From Marinomonas polaris DSM 16579 (GTDB taxonomy: Bacteria > Pseudomonadota > Gammaproteobacteria > Pseudomonadales > Marinomonadaceae), in the NCBI RefSeq assembly GCF_900129155.1, contig NZ_FQVF01000019.1, positions 1 to 64,000 on the forward strand: 64,000 bases of DNA. The letters are read 5' to 3'. Below are positions 35,704 to 44,929 of this stretch, piece by piece (position 1 is the stretch's first letter; each line of letters opens with the position of its first letter). The translations under genes and the position numbers were made by a program. The notes beneath the pieces were generated by a model. It saw only the letters and a list, made by a program, of their open reading frames with translations, did not search any database and was not told where the DNA came from.

Positions 35704-36858
35704 TTAGACATTTTTAGGAGATGGGGATTTAGAAACTCGGTTGCGCCCCTTCTTTTTGGACTGATATAAGGCTTCATCTGCCCTCTTTAAGACAGAATCA
35801 GGAGATTCACCACTAGCAGCAAAAGCCACACCGACACTGGCAGTAACCTTCACTTCTATCTCTTGTTTTTTTTTGGGATCAAACACCTCAACCATGGCGT
35901 CTTCGATATTTTCTCGAATCAATTCCAAAATGCCATCAACCTCAGAAAGGCGCTTGCCTCGAAAAATAATGGTAAATTCTTCACCACCGAAACGGAATGC
36001 TTTCCCAGGGCTAGAAAATAGCCTCAATTGAGCGGCAACACTCTTCAGCACTTTATCGCCCATATCATGCCCATAAGTGTCATTAAATTTCTTAAAATGA
36101 TCCACATCGACCATAGCAATAGCATAGTGCCTAGACAGCCCAACAAGTTGCTCATTCAAGGCGCGCCTACCTGGCAATTTAGTCATATCATCCAAATAAG
36201 CCATACGATGACTTTCCATCAGTAAGAACCAAATCCACAATAAAAACTGTGCAGATAGCAAAGCATCAAACTGAATGTCCGAAGAAACAAAATGGCTGAC
36301 AATCAACAAACTGACAATACTAATCAGACCACTTGCTCGAAAAGTATCACCACTTAACCACCAAGCCGTACCTATTGCCAAAGTACTTATAAATAGAACA
36401 CACCACAACAAAACAGTAGACCAACTTACGTTAGTACTTAAAAAAGCATGATCCAAAAAAGCAAAAGACACCCAATTACGCTCAATGGCGTAACACCAGC
36501 TCACAAGCATCAAAACGAATAATATACGATTAACCACAAATCGATTAAAAAAGCCCCGTTCAGGGACGAACCCCAACAAAGCAATACAGAAACAAGAAAT
36601 GACCAAGTATGCAGTTAATGATGCAGCCTGATCCGAGTCACCATAAAGCTTCGGAATCAGTAACAGCAAAACGAGAATAAACACTCGGCCTTTATTAAAA
36701 TGCCAAGCCAGTAAAATAGCTACGCCAGCAAAGATAAGGGGAAGTAAAGGCAACAGACTAAACCACAAAGGTGGCAATAGGCCAACATACAAACTAGCAT
36801 AAACACTCACTAGTAAAATGAAGCACGGAACTAACAATGAACTTAAGCGTTCGGACAT
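35704..36858 (-). CDS. Membrane-bound diguanylate cyclase (GGDEF domain)
   Basis: A 384-residue protein with about eight N-terminal membrane helices (about residues 1-210) and a C-terminal GGDEF domain (about 220-378). It has the substrate-binding VDVDHFKKFNDTYGHDMGDKVL and the active-site loop RFGGEEFTIIF. The intact GGEEF predicts synthesis of cyclic di-GMP. The upstream inhibitory RxxD motif is not evident, so product inhibition cannot be claimed. The membrane region matches no sensory family I know. It is a single gene. Confidence 0.9.
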   Translation of the reverse strand: MSERLSSLLVPCFILLVSVYASLYVGLLPPLWFSLLPLLPLIFAGVAILLAWHFNKGRVFILVLLLLIPKLYGDSDQAASLTAYLVISCFCIALLGFVPERGFFNRFVVNRILFVLMLVSWCYAIERNWVSFAFLDHAFLSTNVSWSTVLLWCVLFISTLAIGTAWWLSGDTFRASGLISIVSLLIVSHFVSSDIQFDALLSAQFLLWIWFLLMESHRMAYLDDMTKLPGRRALNEQLVGLSRHYAIAMVDVDHFKKFNDTYGHDMGDKVLKSVAAQLRLFSSPGKAFRFGGEEFTIIFRGKRLSEVDGILELIRENIEDAMVEVFDPKKKQEIEVKVTASVGVAFAASGESPDSVLKRADEALYQSKKKGRNRVSKSPSPKNV

Positions 36859-36969
36859 AAAAAAATCAAACCCATCGAATCATTCGATTAAATACGACCA
36901 ATATATTGCCCCGAAAACGATTCAATTTCATTAATAATAGTGTGAATTCTAAACGAGAAGGAAAATACG

Positions 36970-37941
36970 ATGGGATTACTTGTAGATGGTCAATGGGTCG
37001 ACCAATGGTACGACACAAAGGCAAACCAAGGTAAATTCGTACGCAGCGAGTCTGCATTCAGAAACTGGATTTATCCAGAAAGCGAATACCAATCAAATAA
37101 CCCAAACCATTTTCCCGCCCAAGCAGGACGTTATCACCTGTATGTTTCGCTTGCCTGCCCTTGGGCTCACCGAACTTTGATTTTCATTAAATTAAAACAA
37201 CTAGAGGACATTATTAGCATTAGCTGCGTCCATCCAGACATGCTTGAAAATGGTTGGGAATTTAAGCAAGACGACAATTTCAAAGACCCTAACATTGACG
37301 TAGGCGATCCATTACACCATTTTGATTTTGCTTATCAGCTTTATACCAAAGCTAAACCAGACTACAGCGGTAGAGTCACTGTACCTATTCTGTGGGACAA
37401 AGAACGCCAAACCATTGTATCCAACGAATCGTCAGAAATTATCCGTATTTTTAATCGTGCATTTAATGGAATGACAGGAAATCATTTGGATTTTTACCCA
37501 AGTAGCATAGCCAATGAGATTGACGAGCTAAATGAGCGAATCTATAACACGGTTAACAACGGTGTCTACAAATGCGGCTTTGCTACAACTCAAGAAGCTT
37601 ACGAAGAAGCATTAGAACCGCTTTTTGATACTCTGAATTTTTTAGAAGAAAAACTATCAACGAGAACTTATTTATTGGGAGAGGAACAAACAGAAGCAGA
37701 CTGGCGCCTTTTTACAACGCTAATCCGCTTTGATGCTGTCTATTTTGGACACTTTAAGTGCAACCTAAAACGCATTTTAGACTACCCAAATATTAATTCT
37801 TTTTTAAAACGACTCTACGACGTACCCAATATTGCTAACACAGTAAACTTACAGCACATCAAACGACATTATTACTACAGCCACAAAACAATCAACCCAA
37901 CTCAAGTGGTTCCAGTAGGACCCGCTAAATTATTTCCTTAG
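36970..37941 (+). CDS. yqjG: Glutathionyl-hydroquinone reductase (YqjG/Ecm4 family)
   Basis: A 323-residue Xi-class glutathione transferase that reduces glutathionyl-hydroquinones. The N-terminal thioredoxin-like domain has RYHLYVSLACPWAHRTLIF with the catalytic cysteine (about residue 63). It is followed by VTVPILWDKERQTIVSNESSEIIRIF and the C-terminal helical domain with EEQTEADWRLFTTLIRFDAVYFGHFKCN. Length and motifs match E. coli YqjG (328 residues). The start at 36970 has GAAGGAAAA upstream. It is monocistronic, with a terminator at 38002-38040. Confidence 0.94.
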   Translation: MGLLVDGQWVDQWYDTKANQGKFVRSESAFRNWIYPESEYQSNNPNHFPAQAGRYHLYVSLACPWAHRTLIFIKLKQLEDIISISCVHPDMLENGWEFKQDDNFKDPNIDVGDPLHHFDFAYQLYTKAKPDYSGRVTVPILWDKERQTIVSNESSEIIRIFNRAFNGMTGNHLDFYPSSIANEIDELNERIYNTVNNGVYKCGFATTQEAYEEALEPLFDTLNFLEEKLSTRTYLLGEEQTEADWRLFTTLIRFDAVYFGHFKCNLKRILDYPNINSFLKRLYDVPNIANTVNLQHIKRHYYYSHKTINPTQVVPVGPAKLFP

Positions 37942-38001
37942 ACATCAGTTCACAAAAAAAGGAATTAAGGCAAATTCAAGAAGCCTGAGTTAAAGTCTAT
38001 T

Positions 38002-38040
38002 AAAGTGAGCTATTTTTAAGGATAATAGACTCACTTTTTT
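38002..38040 (+). terminator. Rho-independent terminator after the YqjG-like gene
   Basis: The arms AAAGTGAGCTATT and AATAGACTCACTTT pair with a single bulge and are followed by TTTTTT. Confidence 0.85.
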
Positions 38041-38122
38041 ATCTGCGCACCCCTTCAGTTAGTCATTACTAGCCTTGTAATGTCAGCTGAAAAATATAAA
38101 TATTTGAGACTTGTGGCTATTT

Positions 38123-38989
38123 ATGGAAAAGAAAATACTCTGGATTATCTCTTTTGCACTAATATTTATTTTGTGGATAAAAGCTGGCCCATTTAAAAAT
38201 GACTTGGACGATACGCAAGATGGAGCATCTGAAACAAGCTCTCTATACGAAGAGTCTGGGGAAGCAACGTCTGATGAAAAGAACTACTTTAAATCACATC
38301 CTATTCAAAAAAACAGCCCTGACTTTGCCGCGATAACTGATGTAAAAGAACGCAAAAAAGCCTTCTTTGATTACTTAACACCTTTTATAAATGAAAAAAA
38401 TAGTCTTATTTTAAAAGATCGCGAGCGTCTAAATGCTCTGCTTAAAAGTAATAAAAAGTTATCAACAAAAAACAAAAAATGGATTTCTACACTTCGTCAA
38501 AACCACAAACTCAAAAAACTTGAGAACTATTCAAAAGACGATATACAAGCATTACTTAATAGACTCGACATTATTCCTGCCTCACTGGTTTTAGCGCAAG
38601 CAGCCAATGAATCTGCGTGGGGAACATCTCGCTTCGCCACAAAAGGTAACAACTACTTTGGCCAATGGTGCTTTAGAAAAGGCTGTGGTCTAGTTCCTGA
38701 GTCGAGAGACAGTGACGCTGACCATGAAGTACGAAAGTTCAACGATGCTCGCGAATCAGTCTTTGCTTATATAGATAACTTAAACACCAATGCAGCTTAC
38801 AAAAAACTCAGAGCCTCTCGTGCACAGTTAAGACAAGATAAAGAAGTTGTCACTGGCCTTGCCCTAGTTCATGGTTTAGAACACTATTCGGAACGGGGCC
38901 AAGCCTACGTAGAAGAAATAGAAGGTTTAATTAACTACAACAAACTTTGGCGCTTTAATCGCTCTCAGCCAAAACCAGAGCAACCATAA
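38123..38989 (+). CDS. Bax-like glucosaminidase-domain protein
   Basis: A 288-residue protein with an N-terminal membrane anchor (MEKKILWIISFALIFILWIK), an acidic linker and a C-terminal glucosaminidase domain (about residues 140-280). The active-site region SLVLAQAANESAWGTSRFA contains the catalytic glutamate of the GH73-like Bax family, followed by GNNYFGQWCFRKGCGLVP. Such enzymes trim peptidoglycan glycan strands in the periplasm. The ATG at 38123 is preferred over a TTG at 38111 because it starts directly at the anchor. Single gene. Confidence 0.86.
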   Translation: MEKKILWIISFALIFILWIKAGPFKNDLDDTQDGASETSSLYEESGEATSDEKNYFKSHPIQKNSPDFAAITDVKERKKAFFDYLTPFINEKNSLILKDRERLNALLKSNKKLSTKNKKWISTLRQNHKLKKLENYSKDDIQALLNRLDIIPASLVLAQAANESAWGTSRFATKGNNYFGQWCFRKGCGLVPESRDSDADHEVRKFNDARESVFAYIDNLNTNAAYKKLRASRAQLRQDKEVVTGLALVHGLEHYSERGQAYVEEIEGLINYNKLWRFNRSQPKPEQP

Positions 38990-39140
38990 TCCAATAACAA
39001 CATTCAAAGCTCAAACAAGAAAAAAATGTAATAAAATGCAACTTATTGTTACGAAATTACTTTATGTGGGGTGGCTAAGCGTTACCCCCTTCATTACAAT
39101 ACCGTAATATTTCACCCACTCATCAAACGAGGAAATTCAA

Positions 39141-41057
39141 TTGGCCCGTTTACCTGTTATTGTTGGCTTTGGCGGAATCAATTCGGCTGGTCGTACCTCT
39201 TCACATCAAGCATATCGCCGAATTGTCTTTGATCTTCTTCCAAGTTCAATCCAGCAGGATGTTTTACTCGATCTTGCCACTATTACTAACATGGCCGAGC
39301 ATAAAAATGGCCTTTGGTATACAAATGGTGGGGAAGCATTAGATGCTGCTGCACTTGTTGACAGCATCGGGGAATCTCTTCTTGCTCGCACTTTGATTCG
39401 TCGTATTCACCCTAGTTTATTTGATGTTGACCATGTGGTTTTACACAAATCAACAACATTGCAGTCGAGCCAAAGCGAAGAAAAACTCAGTTTTACTATA
39501 AAGACACGCTCTCTTCCAAATGATCGCCCTACAAACTGGCAAGTAACTGAACTTTCAGACATCCTAAGTGAAGTCGTTGTTGATGGTAATCTAGAAACCT
39601 TCATAAAAGACACGCGACCTCTTTCTGTAAAAGCCGCCGGACAACTGCCTACTGGCTTTGATCCATCTAAGCTATACCAAAGCCGAAATCATCCTCGTGG
39701 CTTACAGATGACGGTCTATGGCGCATCAGATGCAGTTAAGAGTAGTGGTATTGATTGGGAAATTATTCGCAGTAAAGTCGCTCCAGATCAAATGGCAGTT
39801 TACGCAGCCAACTCAATAGGTCAAATGGACGATTTAGGATTTGGCGGCATGCTGAAATCTGCCCTTATGGGTAAACGCACAACATCAAAGCACTTACCTC
39901 TTGGCTATGCTCAAATGCCAGCAGACTTTGTAAATGCTTATATTCTAGGTAGTGTTGGTAACGTAGGTACAGCAATAGGCGCCTGCGCAACATACTTTTT
40001 TAATTTAGAAAAAGCCATAGAAGGCATCAAAACTGGAAAATTTCGCGTCGCAATGGTTGGCGGTAGTGATGCTCCCATCACCCCTGAAATTATTGAGGGT
40101 TTCAGAACCATGGGAGCCTTAGCAGAAGATACTGCTTTACTTGCTCTAGACGAAATTACAAATCAAGAAGAACCAGATCATACCAGGAGCTGTCGACCAT
40201 TCGCTCAAAACTGCGGCTTTACCATTGGCGAATCTAGTCAATGGACGCTATTAATGGATGATGAACTTGCCATTGAATTGGGCGCAGAAATTTTTGGCTC
40301 TATTCCAGCAGTATTCTCCCATGCGGATGGACATAAAAAATCCATTTCTGCGCCAGGTATTGGTAATTATTTGACCATGAGCAAAGCCATGGCTTACCTA
40401 CAAAACATCATAGGTAATGACGGCTTAATACAGCGCACCTTCATCCAAGCGCATGGCACAAGTACACCGCAAAACCGTATCACTGAGTCCCATGTACTAA
40501 GCAAAGCAGCCACAAGTTTTGGCGCAACAGAAATACCAGTTGTGGCGATGAAAGCTTTCCTTGGTCACTCTCAAGGTACTGCAGGTGGTGATCAGTTACA
40601 CTTGTCTTTAGGTGTGTGGAAAGATGGTATTTTACCTGGCATCACAACATCACACGCGGTTGCCGATGACGTTTATCAAGACGGCCTAAAATTCCAGCTA
40701 AAACACGAAGCCTATGGAAAAGACTATTTTGATGCCGCTTTGCTAAACTCAAAAGGTTTCGGTGGAAACAACGCAACCGCGGTTTTGTTATCTCCAATTC
40801 AAACCATGAAAATGCTAAGTAAGCGCTATAGTGCTGAGCAAATCAGCACTTATCAAGCTAAAAACATTGACGTTTCGGCAGCAGCGGAAGAATACAACCA
40901 ATCCGCAATTCGTGGTGAAACCCTTCCTATCTATAAGTTTGGGTTTAATGTATTGGGTGGCGAAGAGCTTAGTATCACGGACCAAGAAATCCGTCTACCT
41001 GGCTATGATATGCCGGTAAATCTTAATATAGAAAATGAATTTAGCGATTTAAAATAA
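39141..41057 (+). CDS. fabY: Beta-ketoacyl-ACP synthase FabY
   Basis: A 638-residue condensing enzyme, longer than FabB/FabF (about 410). Its start, ARLPVIVGFGGINSAGRTSSHQAYRR, and its size match Pseudomonas aeruginosa FabY, which condenses acetyl-CoA with malonyl-ACP to start fatty acid synthesis in place of FabH. The catalytic triad is visible: C282 in IGACATYFF, H438 in QAHGTSTPQN and H476 in FLGHSQGTAGGDQ. The start is a TTG at 39141 with GAGG eight bases upstream. Use of FabY instead of FabH in this organism is an inference, since the rest of the genome is not seen. Confidence 0.9.
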   Translation: MARLPVIVGFGGINSAGRTSSHQAYRRIVFDLLPSSIQQDVLLDLATITNMAEHKNGLWYTNGGEALDAAALVDSIGESLLARTLIRRIHPSLFDVDHVVLHKSTTLQSSQSEEKLSFTIKTRSLPNDRPTNWQVTELSDILSEVVVDGNLETFIKDTRPLSVKAAGQLPTGFDPSKLYQSRNHPRGLQMTVYGASDAVKSSGIDWEIIRSKVAPDQMAVYAANSIGQMDDLGFGGMLKSALMGKRTTSKHLPLGYAQMPADFVNAYILGSVGNVGTAIGACATYFFNLEKAIEGIKTGKFRVAMVGGSDAPITPEIIEGFRTMGALAEDTALLALDEITNQEEPDHTRSCRPFAQNCGFTIGESSQWTLLMDDELAIELGAEIFGSIPAVFSHADGHKKSISAPGIGNYLTMSKAMAYLQNIIGNDGLIQRTFIQAHGTSTPQNRITESHVLSKAATSFGATEIPVVAMKAFLGHSQGTAGGDQLHLSLGVWKDGILPGITTSHAVADDVYQDGLKFQLKHEAYGKDYFDAALLNSKGFGGNNATAVLLSPIQTMKMLSKRYSAEQISTYQAKNIDVSAAAEEYNQSAIRGETLPIYKFGFNVLGGEELSITDQEIRLPGYDMPVNLNIENEFSDLK

Positions 41058-41078
41058 CGCAAAACCAAGACCTAAAAG

Positions 41079-41116
41079 GCTAGCCAATACACTATCAAAA
41101 TTTTGTATTGGCTAGC
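41079..41116. terminator. Shared hairpin between convergent fabY and lysR
   Basis: Perfect 12-base arms GCTAGCCAATAC (41079-41090) and GTATTGGCTAGC (41105-41116) flank a 14-base loop. The right arm lies inside the last codons of the lysR gene. It likely ends both transcripts. Confidence 0.6.
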
Positions 41117-41991
41117 TCTTCTTGTAAAAAATCAAGCAACAATCGAGTTTTTCTAGACATTAGCTTTTGCTGTGGATAGATAGCATAAAAGCATATTTCA
41201 TAGCCTTTATATTTAGGTAGCAAGTTAATCAATTCACCTGATGCTATGTATTTAGCCACTAGAAAGTCTGGCTGATAAATCACCCCTAAACCGGCCAAAG
41301 CAAACCGTGTTAAGGCGCCTCCATTATTTGTAGTAACGCCCCCGGTAATTGAAACCGTTCTAGAAATACCACCTTCATCCGTCAATGACCAACGATTTGG
41401 CACCAGTGCATTGCTATACAAAAGACAGGAATGACCTTCTAAGTCTTCTATACGATCAAGCTCTCCATACTGTAAAATGTAATCTGGTGACGCACAAACA
41501 AACCCTCTGGAATAACATAAGGGCCGCGCCACAAATTGATCCCCGCCTAAATCCCCTCCTCGAATAGCTATATCCACACCAGATTCAGTCATATCAACAC
41601 GCTTATCGCTAAAATCAACATCCAGTTCAATTTGAGGATATAAACGACTAAAGTTGTCCAACAAAGGAACAATATGCGATAAACCAAAATCCATTGGCAC
41701 ACTTATCTTCAAAAGCCCTTTTGGCTTTTGCGTCAGTTCACCTATTTCATTTTCTGCTTCCTCAATTGCGTCGAGTATTGCAATACAATGCTGATAATAC
41801 TTACGACCAGCATGAGTAATACTGATATTGCGAGTATTGCGCTGCAAAAGCTTCGTCCCTAACTCCTCTTCAATGGAATTTATATAACGTGTCACCATAG
41901 GGCGAGAAATCCCCAAAGAGTCACTTGCCAACTTGAAGCTTTCCGCCTCATAAACACGGCAAAACACCTTCATTGCTTGCAGCTTATCCAT
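41095..41991 (-). CDS. LysR-family transcriptional regulator
   Basis: A 298-residue regulator with the N-terminal winged helix-turn-helix (MDKLQAMKVFCRVYEAESFKLASDSLGISRPMVTRYI) and a C-terminal effector-binding domain (about residues 90-290). The HTH and QxxRNTRxIS-like stretch LLQRNTRNISITHAGRKYY fit the group of LysR proteins near AaeR/YafC. It is divergent from yceI with 138 bases between, and an inverted repeat sits there, so it may control yceI and itself. AGGTGA lies upstream of the ATG. Confidence 0.92.
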   Translation of the reverse strand: MDKLQAMKVFCRVYEAESFKLASDSLGISRPMVTRYINSIEEELGTKLLQRNTRNISITHAGRKYYQHCIAILDAIEEAENEIGELTQKPKGLLKISVPMDFGLSHIVPLLDNFSRLYPQIELDVDFSDKRVDMTESGVDIAIRGGDLGGDQFVARPLCYSRGFVCASPDYILQYGELDRIEDLEGHSCLLYSNALVPNRWSLTDEGGISRTVSITGGVTTNNGGALTRFALAGLGVIYQPDFLVAKYIASGELINLLPKYKGYEICFYAIYPQQKLMSRKTRLLLDFLQEELANTKF

Positions 41992-42048
41992 TCACTCACC
42001 TAAAAAATAAAAAGTTCCCCCATTATCATTTCTTTTTAGTGAATATTG

Positions 42049-42088
42049 AATTGTTTTTTGGGTTGATTATTTATTAAAAAAAACAATT
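42049..42088. promoter_or_regulatory. Inverted repeat in the lysR-yceI intergenic region
   Basis: The arms AATTGTTTTTT (42049-42059) and AAAAAACAATT (42078-42088) pair perfectly around an 18-base spacer. The position, 41 bases before yceI, is right for a LysR binding site. The arms are AT-rich, so chance is possible. Confidence 0.35.
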
Positions 42089-42129
42089 TAAACTACTCAC
42101 ATCTTTGAATCTCATAAAGGAACGCAAGA

Positions 42130-42669
42130 ATGAAAGTAATTACTATCAGTGCATTAATGCTCGTATCAAGCCTAACAATGGCAGCGGATTACAAAATTGA
42201 TCCTGCCCATTCAGGGGTAGTGTTTAAAGTCGGACATTTGGGTGTTAGTACAACTGTTGGCCGCTTTAATGAATTCGAAGGTGGCTTCGTATACGCAGAA
42301 GACGGTAAATCAGGTAGTGCATCCCTAACTATCAAAGCGGATAGCATCGATACCAACCACGATGCTCGTGACAAACATCTTCGTAGCCCTGATTTTTTAG
42401 ATGTTAAGCAATTTCCAACATTGACATTTAAAAGCACTAAATTTGAAGGTGACACTTTAACTGGTGACTTAACAATACATGGCGTGACAAAACCAGTTAG
42501 CTTTGACGTTAAAAAAATCGGTGAAGGCAAAGATCCTTGGGGCGGCTACCGCGCAGGTTTTGAAGCAAAAACCGTTATTCAACGCAGTGACTTTGGTGTG
42601 ACTTACTTTATTCCTGGCGTAACAGATACAACTGAAATTGAAGTTTACGTAGAAGGCATTCGCCAGTAA
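42130..42669 (+). CDS. yceI: YceI-family periplasmic protein
   Basis: A 179-residue precursor with signal peptide MKVITISALMLVSSLTMAAD and a lipocalin-like YceI beta-barrel. Family marks are YKIDPAHSGVVFKVGHLGVSTTVGRF, NHDARDKHLRSPDFLDV and LTIHGVTKPVSFDV. YceI proteins bind isoprenoid-type lipids and are induced by base or osmotic stress in E. coli. Here cytochrome b561, its common neighbour, is absent. A gene for a multi-helix membrane protein follows after 32 bases and may form an operon. AAAGGAACG precedes the ATG. Confidence 0.93.
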   Translation: MKVITISALMLVSSLTMAADYKIDPAHSGVVFKVGHLGVSTTVGRFNEFEGGFVYAEDGKSGSASLTIKADSIDTNHDARDKHLRSPDFLDVKQFPTLTFKSTKFEGDTLTGDLTIHGVTKPVSFDVKKIGEGKDPWGGYRAGFEAKTVIQRSDFGVTYFIPGVTDTTEIEVYVEGIRQ

Positions 42670-42701
42670 TCAATTTAAAAAAAGCACCAAGGAAAGCGAT
42701 C

Positions 42702-43580
42702 ATGTACGAAGAAGCCAGCAACTCTACTATTTTAATGCTATTACATACGGCAGTTTACCCCTTTCTCGCCGCACTAATAGTCAGCATTGTTGCTGGCAAA
42801 CTGTTACGTGCATCGTCTTATCTTGGTTACCTTGGCGGTTTTATTGTCGGACTCGGCCTGATACATTCAGGCTTGAGTTTCCCTCCAAACCAAGCGATAG
42901 ATTATTACAGCGTAACAACGTTAATTGGCATAGCATCAGTACTTTGCTTAACTTTAATTAACTCACTAACACTTCGTTTCAGTGCTAGCTTTGTGCTATT
43001 TGGACTGTCATTTTATTTCTTACTTAACCCTGTACTAAAGCACTCAGGGCTTGTTATTAGCCTTAGCTGGGCATTCAGTTGCGCAATTGTCACACTGATA
43101 TATCACCTTCTCATCCAAGAGAAAGTACAAGAAACGGTTAAATTTAAAACAAACAATGAGCGCAGTATCTCCCCACTGCTTTTACCAATAGGATTGATGA
43201 TTACTGCTGGCGCGGCGGCACCTGTTATATCAATTGGAGGAAGCCTACTAATAGGACAGTTATTAGGAGCTTTAGGAGCTGCATTATTTGGTGATGTGGC
43301 TGTTAGTTACTTTATAAAAGCGACCAAAAGCCACTCAGCTATTCCTGCATTCTTAATATTAGGCGGACTAATTACACAAAGCCACGTTCTCGCAGACATT
43401 CCGTTAAACGTTATGCTCATGCTTGTTGCAAGCTGCTTTGTAACGCCATTAGCTACTGCACTAGGAAACAAATTAAGTAATAAACAAAGTACTTTTATCA
43501 TTATTGGCCAGACAATCGTCAGCATCCTAATCAGCGGGCTAAGCTTATGGCTGGTTTGGCCAGAAAGCAGCTTATATTGA
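42702..43580 (+). CDS. Uncharacterised multi-pass membrane protein
   Basis: A 292-residue protein with eight to ten predicted membrane helices and no family I recognise. Two halves each contain glycine-rich helices (YLGYLGGFIVGLGLIHSG in the first, SIGGSLLIGQLLGALGAALFG in the second), which hints at a transporter or channel with an internal repeat. A charged linker QEKVQETVKFKTNNERS sits between helices near residue 145. AAGGAAAGC precedes the ATG, and the gene lies 32 bases after yceI, suggesting co-transcription. Confidence 0.6.
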   Translation: MYEEASNSTILMLLHTAVYPFLAALIVSIVAGKLLRASSYLGYLGGFIVGLGLIHSGLSFPPNQAIDYYSVTTLIGIASVLCLTLINSLTLRFSASFVLFGLSFYFLLNPVLKHSGLVISLSWAFSCAIVTLIYHLLIQEKVQETVKFKTNNERSISPLLLPIGLMITAGAAAPVISIGGSLLIGQLLGALGAALFGDVAVSYFIKATKSHSAIPAFLILGGLITQSHVLADIPLNVMLMLVASCFVTPLATALGNKLSNKQSTFIIIGQTIVSILISGLSLWLVWPESSLY

Positions 43581-43588
43581 TTAAAGAC

Positions 43589-44005
43589 TTAATCTTTAAA
43601 GATTGATCTAGAAGATCGCCATAACGGTAATATAATCGCCGCTATGGCGCAGCTAACCGCGCCATATGACAACAAATACAAGACGTCAGATTCACTAAGA
43701 TGAAGATTAATAAATACAAAAATATAATTAGGTACAACAATAAATAACCATATCCCCATAACTAAAAAAAAGCGCCCAAATCCAGACAACCCTTTAACTT
43801 TAACCAAAAGCCAAGCAGTAAAATACAAATACACAAAAGTAGAAAATGCGAACAATAAAACCATTCCAACGGTAGGTTGTTTAGCCATATCCTCCAAGGC
43901 TGTGCGCCCTAAAAATGAAAAGGGTGTAGAAGCATACCAGATCCCCCCAACAACCATTTGAAAGATAAAAACCAATACGACCGCTTTATGATTTATTTTG
44001 TACAC
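43589..44005 (-). CDS. Small four-helix membrane protein (DUF1761-like)
   Basis: A 138-residue protein with four predicted helices. The opening YKINHKAVVLVFIFQMVVGGIWYASTPFSFLGR recalls DUF1761 proteins, which begin with a helix ending in 'G..WYsp..Fg..W'. The match is only partial and I would not rely on it. The start is a GTG at 44005 directly after GGGGGTGAT. Function unknown; it converges on the preceding membrane gene. Confidence 0.55.
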   Translation of the reverse strand: MYKINHKAVVLVFIFQMVVGGIWYASTPFSFLGRTALEDMAKQPTVGMVLLFAFSTFVYLYFTAWLLVKVKGLSGFGRFFLVMGIWLFIVVPNYIFVFINLHLSESDVLYLLSYGAVSCAIAAIILPLWRSSRSIFKD

Positions 44006-44050
44006 ATCACCCCCCTATTTTGTCTATTTAGCCCAACGAAAAGCCGCCTA

Positions 44051-44929
44051 CTAACTAGCTTGATATAACTCTTTAACTAAACTTCGCAATTTTGATCGCC
44101 ACGGACGCTGCTTTATTCCAAAGTGATTAAATATCTTTCGACAAGACAATGATTGCCGTTGCATAGCTGAGGTTTCTTGCACTTCTGGAAACGAATCACC
44201 AATAGCCTCAACTTCTACTTGCGCCTTCGGATCGAACTGACTAGACGTAGCCAAAATAGCCTCAACTAAACGAATCCAACTAATCTCCTCAGCACAACAA
44301 TAATGGTAAACACCTTTATTTTGAGCTCCGTAATGCCCTTGATTCACAATAGACAAAATAACTCGAACTAAGTCTGATACCGGTGTTGGGCTACCAATCA
44401 AGTCGTCTTTATAAGCAAGATTAACACCGTCTTGAATCAAACCAAGCGTCCTACAAACAAAGTCATCACCTTTACCACTGAATAACCAACCAGTTCGCAA
44501 TACAATATTTTCAGGATTACTAAGCACAATAGACTCAGCTGCAATCAAAGCCTTTGCATAAGATTCAGTACTATCTGGAACCTCTGTTTCAGCATATGGC
44601 ACATCTTTATTGCCAGAAAATACCCTAGCACTACTAATCATGATTAATGTCGTGTTCGCCTGTTCACTCAAATACCGCAAAGTGGACTGGAATTTTCCAT
44701 AATCATTTTGCAGTGCATAACGTAAGCTTAACGCATCAATTATCACGTCAAACTGCATCGCATCTAATTCAGCTCTTCTTGCAATATCAAGTAATAACGA
44801 CTCTTCTGGACACAACCATTCAAATTCATTTTTTCCTTCAGAGAGAAGCAATAAAGACGAACCTACTTCTGTACCACTTCCTAAAAGGAGAATACGAATC
44901 GGGGCATTAATATTTTGTGTATTATTCAA
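44051..44929 (-). CDS. RmlD-like NAD(P)-binding protein, catalytic lysine missing
   Basis: A 292-residue Rossmann-fold protein of the dTDP-4-dehydrorhamnose reductase (RmlD) superfamily. It has a nucleotide loop ILLLGSGTEVGSSLLL, the SARVFSGNKDVPYAETEVPDS segment equivalent to RmlD 'sTd.VFdG....y.E.d...P', and VLRTGWLFSGKGDDFV. The usual YxxxK is changed: the sequence reads SYAKALIAAE, placing leucine where lysine should be. It may therefore be non-catalytic, like the MAT2B-type members, or use a different lysine. The TTG start at 44929 has GAGGA upstream and overlaps the TatD stop by 4 bases. Confidence 0.7.
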   Translation of the reverse strand: MNNTQNINAPIRILLLGSGTEVGSSLLLLSEGKNEFEWLCPEESLLLDIARRAELDAMQFDVIIDALSLRYALQNDYGKFQSTLRYLSEQANTTLIMISSARVFSGNKDVPYAETEVPDSTESYAKALIAAESIVLSNPENIVLRTGWLFSGKGDDFVCRTLGLIQDGVNLAYKDDLIGSPTPVSDLVRVILSIVNQGHYGAQNKGVYHYCCAEEISWIRLVEAILATSSQFDPKAQVEVEAIGDSFPEVQETSAMQRQSLSCRKIFNHFGIKQRPWRSKLRSLVKELYQAS

